From Haemonchus contortus (Eukaryota > Nematoda > Chromadorea > Rhabditida > Trichostrongylidae), in assembly GCA_000469685.2 (NCBI GenBank), contig LS997564.1, positions 30,963,343-31,027,342 of the forward strand: a stretch of DNA of 64,000 nt. Reading direction: 5' to 3'. The number at the start of each line of letters is the position of its first letter. Within the stretch, counting starts at the first letter, position 1. A program made the position numbers and the translations under genes. Under the pieces are notes generated by a model. That model saw only the letters and a program-made list of their open reading frames with translations, was not told the origin of the DNA and did not search any database. Shown piece after piece: positions 1-9,540 of this stretch.

Positions 1-147
1 TCAAGAAAGTCGAACCTGATCCTTTGAAAAAACATATCTGACCTCCCAAAGATTCATAGTGGAAATCAAGAGCATGGCCTTTCTTGGAGAGTTCGTACAC
101 GGAACCACATATTTACCATATTTACTTGTTGTGATTTTTTCTTACAG

Positions 148-3100
148 AATATTGATCTAAGTACTATTTGCAGAATAAAAGGAAGACCTGACGGTTTCTT
201 CCGATCTGAAGACATAGTACCCGACTCACCTCCCAATCGTCATTCTCAATATAATGCTGTGGTGAGTTTAAGTCTTTGAAGGCAAAAACCGCCCAAGAAA
301 TTATGCAAAATCGACCTTCAATTATCCTTAGGAGGCTTTTTGTTCATAGTGATTCATTGGATCAAGTAATCAGAGAAAGTAGCAGTAATTGCTCTCGAAA
401 ACCCTTCTTACGAGATGTCAGAAAGGTGAAGAAGGATGAAGGTAATGGGGAGACGGGCTGTAGGAACGGTTTTGTGTAATCGATTCCCCGCACGCGGCTG
501 TCGCGAAGTTCGTTTCTCCGTTATTATGGCTCTAGCGTTCTTCATGCAGCTCAATCGCTATGCGATTATTACTTTTGGCATGATTCTACTGTCGGTTCTT
601 TTGTTCCTGTATTGCTAACTTGCTGCTGCATTCTGCTACATTCCTTCGCGCGCGGCGTCTCTCTTGCCGTAACGCGACGAATTCGTTCCTACTGCACTAC
701 ACACAAGGTAATGTGTCCAAGGTTCATCGCTTCAAGAAACTGAAACTTCTTATATTCCCCTCAGATTTCCAATTTTTCGTATATGTTAGTTTGATAGCTG
801 CCGATTTATCTTTGAAAAAAGACAAGATTGGAGAGTTGTCCTATTTTCAGGAATGTCAATCTGCCTTTGAATCAGATTCATGCGACAGTGACAACGAATG
901 GGTGGGCGGAATTGTTCCATTGCTGAATGTATCGGCGTTTCCGTGAGTAGTTCGATTACAATAATGGCCAAGCCACATACCGATTTTTCTAAACCGGAAC
1001 TGACATCCACGCGTTAACTTGGGACTTCCGAGAGTGGGGTCAGTTCATGTTGCCCGTCGCCTTTCTCTTCTCTTCAAATCGTCATCGCCTAGCGTGATAC
1101 GAAATTTCTTGACGATCCCGAACAATGGCTTTTCCTACTCGCGGGGACCCACGTGCGTGTCTAGCGAATAAGTTCAATTTTAGGACCGTCTTTGCTCAGG
1201 GGCTTGATGTTTTTCAGCATGAATTTACAAAGGTCATCATTTCCGAGGTATAAGAAGGCTGGGGTGTGCTGATCGGATCCAAGTAGAGACGAATTCCAAT
1301 AAGTTCAGCTAAATAATTGACTGAAGGTTCAGCTGTCCTATTGAACGGGTCCTGGATTCCTATTCGCAAAATATTCTGAGCAGTCCAGGCTGATGGAGGA
1401 AAACACCCGAACCCAGTACAAGGGAACACCCAGCCCACGGCGAACGTCCGTTGCGCGTGTCCGTCGAAAGTAGGTCACCCCGCCCACTTCGCGCGAGGCG
1501 CACTCCACTGAGGTCTCGAGATGACATTACAGTACCAGCAAGTGTGAGTGGAGCGAACGATTTGCATTTGTCTATGTTATCTTCTCTTTGGTTGACTACC
1601 GTGGAGAAAGCGCAAATCGTATGCCCCGCTTACAGCTGCGACGTCTGTCAAGTATCGCGGGCTGACCCGCCGCATGCGACGGCTGCGGCGTGACCTAGTT
1701 TCGACGGACACGCGCAACGAAGCGCACCCCCCAGCCCACACCGTTAATGCAGTCATCCTTATTTAGCTCCATTGGGGGATTGAGTCTTACGTGGGTGATA
1801 TTTTCCGTAAAAAAAAGTTACAATTTCTATTCCATCCAGAACTTCTCCGACCTATCGTTCCTATTCAGAATCGCTCTTCAATGTTGCACATTCGAACCAC
1901 TGCGATTGACATCAGATCGAGGTGTGGCGACAGTGAATCCTGGCCAAGTCGTCATCGGAGGAGAGGTAAACCGTAGAGTAGTTCCGTCTCAATGACGTGC
2001 ATTTGAGCCGAATGGTATGCTCTCGAAGCTTATCCTTCGGCTCGAACGCTACCTATGTCGCGATGGGCTACGCAAAGTTCTCTCACATCCAAAAGTGAAT
2101 ATGGTTCGCTTTTTGGAGGGGGACATCATGACTGAGAATCAACCAATTCCGTTCTTCCAGGTACTTAACAACGAAGCATTCGACTATATCAGCAATGTGC
2201 AAAAAGAGTTCAGTTCCGATGGATCTGTTACCTATAAAGTCGGCCTTCGTCGATTTTACTGCCCACCGAAAGTCGACTATGCTCCTGAGGGTGAGTACAA
2301 CCTTTTGACAGTATTTTTACGACGTCGGCATGATGGGAATTGTTTCAGTGGTTACTCCGAAATCACATGAGAACAGTGTACAAACAATCAGACGTGCACC
2401 AAGCCGAAGAGTCGCTTTCCAGGTCAGTCTACGAAATTTTTCTATCAGCACTTCCCTTTCCATGACCACGTAAGAAGCGATCAGGGCCTTGGTACGACTC
2501 TGAGCGACATGAGGCGGTACCAAGCGACATCAGGCGCTAATTCGGCAATCTAGAGAGAGTAATAGGAGCAGCTAGTGTGGGCGATTCTATCCTTAACCCC
2601 ATCAACGCATGGAAAAGCACAACAAGAAATTCCTGGACAAACTGTTCGATTGAATTCGTAAAGTATAAACGGCGTCATTTGAGTATGACTGACGGAGATG
2701 ATTACCACGTAGTTCTTGGAATTCTTCTCTTTTGGAGCGTAACCCTCAAGAAGTAAACACAAATGAGAAATAAAACTTTTTTTTGAGCTTCTCAAAATAT
2801 GGGCCTAGGAGAGAGAGGGCTCTGTTTTCCAGATGATAGATAATTCAACCAGTTTAACGAATTTGCTATTTTCAGGCTCCGATCGTTCCAGTAGAACAAC
2901 CAATTGCCCCGAATGTCAGTTTTCTAGCTGTTTTTCATTGTCTCGTTCCTTTTCTATCTTATGGATTATTAAGGCTGTTGGTGAGGGCGAAGATGTGATT
3001 GTGGAGGAAGAAATCGCACAGGAGGGTGTCGAAATCCCCGACGACGACGACAGCACCGAGGAACCACAGGTGGGTGACTTTTTCCCCGGTTGTTTCAATA

Positions 3101-6100
3101 CAAATCGAAAATGTTCATCATTTCAGATAGTTGATCCACCTGGGCCCGCCCAGCCACTCCCGCCCCCTCAGCAACTCCCGCCTCCTCAGCCATTTCAGCC
3201 GCCTCCACAACTTCCCCAATTCGTGGTGCGTAGGATTTTTTAGAGCCTAGTTGGAATCTCTTGATCCTACTTATTTCTATTACAGGCCGAACCCATCTAC
3301 TACCCAGCTGTCGCTCCAGCACCAGTCGCAGCTGGCGGCGGTGGTGGAGGCGGAGGTGGTGGTGGCTACTACTGCTTCACAGGCGATACTAAGGTGAAGA
3401 TTACTCAATAGAATTTTGCAAACCTATAAAATATATCGAAGGTATCGGGATCGTTAGACGCCAAAGACTTTGGTGCTTATCCTCTACAGCTTATTTCCTA
3501 AAGATAAGTTTCCAACTTTTAATGTTTGAGGTCCGCCTCATTACCGGCGAAACGAAGCGATTGGATGATCTAAAGGTTAACGATTGGGTTCAAACACTGA
3601 AAGGCGCCGAGGTAACATTTCAGACTTCCCAGTTATCGATCTTCATGGAAGAAACTCATCGAACCCAGAGTAAATTCGGATTTGTAGGTAAGGTACGCTC
3701 CAGTGACCTTCTGGCTTCACCGAGTCCCATCACAAAAAGCGGAATTCGTCAGGTAAGTAATCAAACCTGTTGGATTTCCCAGAACGGATTTGGTAAAAGG
3801 GTGGAGCTTAACCACCCATAGGTCTCATGCTCAACACTTGTCGGCTGCATCAACCCGTTGTCAACGCTCTAGAAAGTCTTCTCATGAAGGATACTATTAC
3901 TTTAGGCTGTGGACCTCTGTCCAGCTTTTTGTTAGATTATGCAACGTTGTAATAATCATCATTTGTGGGCCCGCTGCCTCGTTCGCACCTGTTCACCACT
4001 AAAAACCCCTTCTGCGCTATGCTAGATGCCCAGCCGATCATTAGTTAGTGCCCGGGAAGACAAGTACGGGTTCGAGTCCCGTCCGAGACCGAAGTATTGC
4101 CCACGAATCGTCTAGCTTGAAAAACTTTCGTATCGCGTACTGCGGCGAAATAAAATTAATCAACAAGAACGTCAAGATCCTCAGCTAGTTGTCTCGTTGC
4201 GCTGCGCGTCGTTTAACTACAATCTCCCCTATACGGATACGATTTTATTGTATGCTTTCAGGTTGGAACTATCAGATGGAACTGAGCTCAAACTCACTGC
4301 AAAACACTTCATATACAGAACTAAATGCACAGATGAAGGAAAACTGGTAAGATTACCGGCCTATTTGTATACTTACTTGGAACTACTTTAATACAATTGT
4401 AATGTGTAACTTAAAGGCACAGTTCGACAACAGTGTCTGCCATTGCACACAACACACCAACAGCTGATTTTGGCTTATTCATTAAAACTAATTCTCCTAC
4501 CGCTATCAATGTGATTTATTATGCAAAATCATTTTCGACCATTATTTGTTAACTCTTCTGTGCCATACAGGTTTTTAATGGTGAAATCTTTATTTGCCTG
4601 ACGTTTCGACTATCTCGTCGTTATCGAAGGCCTGAAAGCGTATCGCAACTTTATAGTGTTATACCTATCACGCTTGACGTAGACCAACTCTTAACTAGTA
4701 ACTCGGCAGCATGGCTCACGAAGCAGATCAAGGCCTTTTCCAAATGGAACTGAAGATAAGATGTATCTTCAATTACCATTCATATCAGATCGATTCAGCG
4801 CAGTTATTCAGCAATGCCTGGAAAGAGCGGATCTAGCCAATGACGTTTTCTTGGTGAACACACCGAGAGAAAACATCAAACACCAGTTGGTTAGAAATCG
4901 TCTCTATGACCGGATTTGCATCATGGATAACTGCGTGATCTGCCCATATGGAAAAGTAGGAGACTGTGCACAAAAAGCTGTGGTTTACCAACTTCAGTAT
5001 TTAGCTTGTGATGCTTGCTATATTGGAGAAACTGGGAGACAGCTATGCGTTCGTGTGAAAGAACATCTAGCCAGCAAACGAAGGTCTTGCTCGATTGCAC
5101 CGCTTGGGAAGCACAGAAGGGAAGGTCATGCTGGTTGTGACTTTGACGTTAAGTGCACGATTCTGGCCCACGAGGACAGTATTGGCGCCAGAAAAACTCT
5201 CGAGGCTTTCTGGATAATACACAGAAATCCGAGCATGAATAACAAGAATGAGTGCATCAATATAACTGGTGACCTCTTGCCTTACATCCCTCTGTGTGAG
5301 CTTTGATAGTGAGACTGATACGCGTCATGTCACGATTCTATAAATAGGTCGTGGTTGACCGGGCTGTCTCAATTGCTCTATCGTCACTAAAGTGGAGCAA
5401 CTGTTCGGTATTGGTGGAATTTGACGTGAGTGACTTGTCGGAGTTTCTTATTAGTTGTAAGTTCATCAGCCTGAGTTGCAACTAGTTAAGAGTTGGTCTA
5501 CGTCAAGCGTGATAGGTATAACACTATAAAGTTGCGATACGCTTTCAGGCCTTCGATAACGACGAGATAGTCGAAACGTCAGGCAAATAAAGATTTCACC
5601 ATTAAAAACCTGTATGGCACAGAAGAGTTAACAAATAATAGTACAGATGCCAAGGTTTAAAGAAAGGCGAACATGGAGATTGCTTCATTTTCGACCTTTC
5701 AGCGACGGCTGAGAAAAATTAATTAGAATAGAAAAGCGTAGAATAAAGTCGAATACTAGAAAACAGCCTAATAGTAGTCCCAATACGGGGCGGTCGACCA
5801 GCTGACCATTCCTGGCAATTTGCCAATCAGCGTATCGATTTTTCACCCACTTCGCTCCAATGCGAAAGTGGTGAAGGAAAGTTCGAACTCAGCCTAGCGA
5901 GGGGCGGAGGCCTGACGTCACCCAATGTTCCTGCCCTTATTGTCCCTATCCAGACCGTTTTCCGACTTCATTCCTGCACGTATGTTATCAGAGGGGGCAT
6001 CGAATTCAAACCATGTGCAAATCTCCGAAACCACTTTTTCGTGAACTGTGCCTTTAATTTTATATACAGAATGGGGCTTCAGAAATGTATTCAAGGTAAC

Positions 6101-7861
6101 AAAACTGATAGTTCGAAACAACTTTGGGAGAAATAAAAGCCTCTACTCGAAAAATTTTATTCTTATCATCTGATCTGTTTCAAGGGAACAGATAATTGGA
6201 AAAGGTGAAAATGTAGTTGGGGGGTGCCAGCGCGCTTTCGTGCTCTGCGTCTCGTCAGTTCTTACACTACCTAACATCTCACCCATCCCGGAGCTCCTCC
6301 CCTTTTAAAAGTTAGGGAAGGAGCTCCGGGGTGGGTGAACCAATTGGATGTTCAATTCTTACCCCTTCCCAGCTTTTTGCACGAAATAATCATCTCTCCC
6401 ACCCCGGAACTCCTCCCCTAACTTTTAGAAGAGGAGAAATCCATCTCTGCGATCTCTATGCTCTCTGCCGCCGGTGTCAGAGACGCAGAGCACAAAAGCG
6501 CGCTGGCACCCCCCAACTACGTTTTCACCTTGGAAAAAGCCATTTTCATGAGTAACTTCTCATTTTATTCGAAGTACTATCGATACTCTAGATATTTTTC
6601 TTTCCAGCCTTCACTATAGGTAACATTTCACTCAAACAAAGTATGTTCTGAAAATACTTAAAGAGATTAATACTATTCTGAAAGGTTGGTGTTCAGGTTA
6701 CTACAGATGAGCTATCACGTGAAGCTGTGCTCGCTGAGAAGATCGTCGAAGGAGATTGTCTGTATCAAGTGGTCGATGTGAGTTTCAAATCCTCCCAAGT
6801 AAGCACTATTTGGCCTCTGTCTGTCGATGTGGCCGGAGAGGGCTATAGGGACTAATTATCACTGACTATTATAATTTACTACAATGTATTTCAGGATGAG
6901 CACGTCCAAACAGCTCGAGTAACAAAAATTTCAAGCGTGATCGAGACAGGAATCTTTTCACCAATGACATCTAATGGAAGGGTAAGACCATTGCTTGCTC
7001 TCTGTTTCCTTTTCACATATCCTCAGGACGGGTGCGTTTCGTTGCGCGTGTCCGTCGAAACTAGGTCACGCCACAGCCGTCGCATGCGGCGGGTCAGCCC
7101 GCGATACTTGACAGACGTCGCAGCTGTGAGCGGGGCATACGATTTGTGCTTTCTCCACGGTAGACAGCCAAAGAGAAGATAGCATAGACAAATGCAAATC
7201 GTTCGCTCCACTCACCCTCGGTGGTACTGTAATGCCATCTCGAGACCTTAGTGGAGTGCGCCGCGCGCGAAGTGGGCGGGGTGACCTACTTTCGACGGAC
7301 ACGCGCAACGGACGTTCGCCCCTCAGGACGACCGCGTTGTTTAAGGCATTCGGACGCGCGCGGTCGCGTCGCATCACGTGGCAGCGTCCGATTGTAGCCA
7401 TGTTATGGCACGCACCTCCATGAAATGATTTTTCAGACCTTTTTATTGTTCCACTCAGATTTCAAATTGATTTGTGATTTCCAGATTGTGGTCAACGGCA
7501 TCTATGCCTCATGTCATAATATCGTTCAAAGCAACTCGCTTCAAAATACTTTCTTCAGCGTCAGTTGAAAATTTAATTTTTCTAGTTATCTGGGTCTTTA
7601 AGAGTAACTATTTTTTAAACCTATTTTTAGTACGCAGACAGGATGAGGAAGTTCTATGCTTCGTTGTTCTCAACGGAATCGGATGTAGTGAGTTTTTGTT
7701 CAGTTCGAGACGGCATGAGCCGCGTTGCAAGCGCGCGCATCGTGTACCTGCGAACTGTTCGGTGAATTTGAATGAATTTACAGGCTGAATTACCAATGGG
7801 AATGGATTTAATTGCAAATATGCTCGATCTCGTCATTCCTAAGGACCTCGTCACTTTATAA
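148..7861 (+). CDS. Hedgehog-related protein with C-terminal Hint (Hog) domain, warthog/quahog type; 5' partial, 16 exons
   Basis: Nematode hedgehog-related proteins are secreted and self-splice through an intein-like Hint domain, with roles in cuticle and moulting. Phase-consistent exons: 148-261, 851-942, 1869-1965, 2161-2290, 2349-2422, 2876-2914, 2974-3069, 3127-3225, 3286-3393, 3531-about 3687, 4262-4346, 6697-6777, 6895-6981, 7485-7559, 7631-7687, 7784-7861 (stop TAA). The N-terminal part has paired cysteines (QCCTFEPL), VVIGGEV and RRFYCPP. An acidic then proline-rich linker and an 11-glycine run follow, leading into YYCFTGDTKV, where the Cys is the predicted Hint nucleophile. The Hint domain also shows LTAKHFIY (TxxH motif), GDCLYQV and the NGIYASCHN block, then a short helical tail ending at LVTL. 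The join 3687/4262 is unsettled: acceptor 4262 gives a phase mismatch and 4276 restores frame. The first exons lie before the window. The quahog versus warthog subfamily was not settled. Confidence 0.88.
437..700 (+). repeat. Dispersed repeat, copy 1 (inverted relative to 20108-20362)
   Basis: This intronic stretch of the hedgehog-related gene resembles the reverse complement of 20108-20362 over about 260 bp. Shared blocks include GGGGAGACGGGC, CCGCACGCGGCTGTCGCG and CTACATTCCTTCGCGCGC. Short open frames across it are translations of the repeat and not genes. The element class is not recognised, and I saw no clear terminal repeats or target duplication. Confidence 0.7.
1439..1729 (+). mobile_element. 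MULE-like MITE, copy 1, with 10-bp target duplication
   Basis: This non-autonomous element is about 291 bp long, with terminal inverted repeats containing GTTGCGCGTGTCCGTCGAAA. It is flanked by the direct repeat CCCAGCCCAC at 1429-1438 and 1730-1739. A second copy of nearly equal length sits at 7031-7320 in opposite orientation. A 9-10 bp duplication is typical of Mutator-like transposons, so MULE affiliation is inferred. It lies in the intron between the exons ending 942 and starting 1869 of the hedgehog-related gene and has no coding capacity. Confidence 0.85.
4541..4699 (+). repeat. Left inverted terminal repeat of the Penelope-like element
   Basis: 159 bp, the exact reverse complement of 5481-5639 by reading. 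It begins ATTATTTGTTAACTC and ends CTCTTAACTAGT. Confidence 0.9.
4761..5306 (+). CDS. GIY-YIG endonuclease domain of Penelope-like element (RT missing)
   Basis: The 181-aa open frame corresponds to the C-terminal part of a Penelope-like polyprotein. The linker has clustered cysteines (CIMDNCVICPYGKVGDC) and a CDAC pair. The GIY-YIG core follows: VVYQLQY stands in for GIY, YIGETGRQLCVRVKEH supplies YIG plus the catalytic-type Arg and the EH pair, and KTLEAFWI carries the conserved Glu, followed by Asn-rich NPSMNNKNE. In active elements this nuclease nicks the target for priming. No palm, finger or thumb motifs of a reverse transcriptase precede it, and the frame starts just after where the RT thumb would be. 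Expression is doubtful, so treat it as a retroelement remnant inside a host intron. Confidence 0.85.
   Translation: MYLQLPFISDRFSAVIQQCLERADLANDVFLVNTPRENIKHQLVRNRLYDRICIMDNCVICPYGKVGDCAQKAVVYQLQYLACDACYIGETGRQLCVRVKEHLASKRRSCSIAPLGKHRREGHAGCDFDVKCTILAHEDSIGARKTLEAFWIIHRNPSMNNKNECINITGDLLPYIPLCEL
5481..5639 (+). repeat. Right inverted terminal repeat of the Penelope-like element
   Basis: 159 bp mirror of 4541-4699. It carries CGAAACGTCAGGCAAATAAA, typical of Penelope-like 3' regions, and a hammerhead-like fold at 5549-5584 (see findings). Confidence 0.9.
6204..6529 (+). mobile_element. MITE with about 50-bp terminal inverted repeats and 8-bp target duplication
   Basis: The ends GGTGAAAATGTAGTTGGGG and its near-perfect reverse complement at 6480-6529 define a 326-bp element. 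TTGGAAAA occurs directly at both edges (6196-6203 and 6530-6537). An 8-bp duplication suggests a hAT-type source. An inner imperfect palindrome around 6290-6345 contains CCCGGAGCTCCTCCCC and its mirror. It lies in the same Hint-gene intron as the Penelope-like element and has no coding capacity. Confidence 0.8.
7031..7320 (-). mobile_element. MULE-like MITE, copy 2 (opposite orientation), 10-bp target duplication
   Basis: This 290-bp copy of the 1439-1729 element lies in reverse orientation in the intron between the exons ending 6981 and starting 7485. The direct repeat CCTCAGGACG stands at 7021-7030 and 7321-7330. The inner 271-bp core between the GTTGCGCG boxes has the same length in both copies. 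Open frames across it are shadows of the repeat. Confidence 0.85.
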
Positions 7862-7934
7862 TGAAGATTTAATAATAAGCTATAATTTGGTATGTTTGTG
7901 TAATAATTGTATTTACAAGAGTTTTATATCATAT

Positions 7935-7940
7935 AATAAA
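7935..7940 (+). terminator. Polyadenylation signal AATAAA of the hedgehog-related gene
   Basis: AATAAA lies 74 bases after the TAA stop of the final Hint-gene exon, in AT-rich sequence. It is the first perfect match downstream and is a plausible 3' end signal. No cDNA evidence is available. Confidence 0.55.
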
Positions 7941-7989
7941 AGGGTTTATTTCATGCTAATCTATTTCCTGCTCATACTAGTTCATTGAA

Positions 7990-8100
7990 AGGCCAACCCT
8001 AACCAATGTGATCTAACGATGTAGCGGATAGGAGTCCGGGCTCATTTCTGTGAGGTGACGGGTTCGGATTCGTTCCACCACAAATTTTGCGCTTGAGTCT
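7990..8100 (+). repeat. tRNA-like segment, probably a SINE remnant
   Basis: TAGCGGATAGGAGT resembles a Pol III A box and ACGGGTTCGGATTCGTTCC a B box, spaced as in a tRNA with a long variable arm. A clean acceptor stem and CCA-end pairing cannot be formed, so I call a SINE-like remnant and not a tRNA gene. Confidence 0.35.
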
Positions 8101-8507
8101 ACGCATGATAGCGCATTCAAGCTGGGCCGTACCTGCAGAATAGGTCTGAAACTTTGCGTTAAGTGAAGATTACGGGACACTGCGGATTCCTCACATCAGC
8201 CATTTAACTTAAGCGTTTTAGAACTTACCACTTACGATCTCCTTAGCAACTCATAACGCTTCAGACTTGAACCTCCACCATGTATGTACGTGTACTGTCA
8301 AAGGATCCTTTGAGGCTTTGGAAAATTGAAGATTAGAAGCTTGCAGTCCCCACCTAGTCTCCAATAAAAACGTCATTTTCTTATACAGTACCGAGAGTGG
8401 AAAGGTTTACTTGTTCAATTTTCGAGGTGCTTTGGGGTTTCAAGTCTCAACGAGACCAATTAACCGTTGGGTTGCACATCGGCTCATAAAGTTGTAAGGG
8501 TAACGCT

Positions 8508-8635
8508 GACTAGTGCAAATCATTCGATGCACTGCCACTAAGTGGTACTGTAATGCTATCTCGAGTTCGCAGAGGGCGGCGCCGCGTGCGAAGTGGGCGG
8601 GATGACCTAGTTCCGGAAACGCGGGAGGGACATTC
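8508..8635 (-). mobile_element. Truncated, diverged copy of the MULE-like MITE
   Basis: The stretch from GCAAATCATTCGATGCACT to ACGCGGGAGGGACATTC parallels 7195-7316, sharing GGTGGTACTGTAATG-like and GCGAAGTGGGCGGG blocks. It carries many substitutions, so it looks like an older half-element lying 3' of the hedgehog-related gene. The missing half was not found nearby. Confidence 0.6.
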
Positions 8636-9540
8636 CCCCGCCTCCGCTAGTGGAGGTTGCCGAGAATACTCCGGTGGTCAGCCTTAGGTCTTCAGCCGTA
8701 TCCCTCGACCCTAACGCAGTCCCTGACCCACGCACTTGACCGGTTATCATCAAGTCAAAGATAACCCTCTCCTCTATCCATACCAGTATGCTGCAACTTG
8801 CAGACAGGACAAGATCAAGCAAGTCTACACCCACCCGAGCTCCTGCTCTTTCTGGTATGCTCGAAAATTTCGCTGCAGTACAAATCTGAAGCAATTGATT
8901 GGTCCTACCTACCGTAATCGCCGCAGAATCGCCTAAGTCAAGTCGTCAGCACCGTATTCAAGCTTATCTTCCTTAGAAACTGGTCGGACTGACTTTACTC
9001 AATGAAAGGCTGTATTCAAAAATGGACACTATCTTTCACTTGCAGGATGTGGCAGGAAATTCCCAGCTACCGTTTCTGAACAATCTTTATCGAACCAAAA
9101 AATCTCCCACATAAATTCTTCATGAATTCAATCTACGTAAGCAACCAACCACGACACTGATGATACTTCATGTCTTACGCGAATTTTCCTCTACAATCTG
9201 CTTCTATAACTAACATTACATAAACAGCGAACTTACTCAAGAACTCAAACGATAATTAACCAACTGCTAAGGGGACTTTTATGCTTAATAAGAGAGAATA
9301 TACTTAAACACGGTAACTATAACAGCTAGAAAGAGTTTGCACTACAAAAACCGGACTGAGATCAGAAGAAAAGGGAAGCAAATAATTATAATAGCTCTTA
9401 ACAGAAACCGTCACTACCTGTTCAGCGAAGTCGATAAATAAATATTATAGAGTAGAAGACTGCGAAAACGACTGACTACTTGAATCTCACACACAATCAT
9501 ATGAGAAAAAGGGGTATAATGAGCAATCTATGCGTGAAAT

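Larger units (their letters stand above)
4541..5639 (+). mobile_element. Penelope-like retroelement, internally deleted, with perfect 159-bp inverted termini
   Basis: A 1.1-kb insertion lies in the 2.35-kb intron between Hint exons ending 4346 and starting 6697. Its termini, 4541-4699 and 5481-5639, appear identical as reverse complements over 159 bp. Penelope-like elements commonly carry terminal repeats in either orientation, with 3' sequence of the type CGAAACGTC followed by AAATAAAGAT, both present here. The interior encodes only the post-RT linker and a GIY-YIG endonuclease (4761-5306). The reverse transcriptase is absent, so the copy is non-autonomous. The sequence identity of the arms points to recent insertion or gene conversion. 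Confidence 0.85.

Noticed and set aside
1451..1693. 80-codon frame with a close copy at 7066-7401 on the other strand
   Set aside because: Both are translations of the MULE-like MITE. The similarity is at the DNA level and covers non-coding ends equally.
2017..2160. Open frame with ATG at 2017 preceding a Hint-gene exon
   Set aside because: The strong acceptor at 2160 and the phase-0 donor at 1966 give the conserved join GGE-VLNNEAF, making 2017-2160 intronic.
4020..4100. tRNA-like segment with GGGTTCGAGTCCCGTCC
   Set aside because: The B box is good, but no acceptor stem, D arm or anticodon arm can be paired into a cloverleaf. It is probably an old SINE piece in a Hint-gene intron.
5338..5350. 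TATAAATAGG resembling a TATA box after the GIY-YIG frame
   Set aside because: It lies inside the retroelement in AT-rich sequence with no downstream gene, so it was not called as a promoter.
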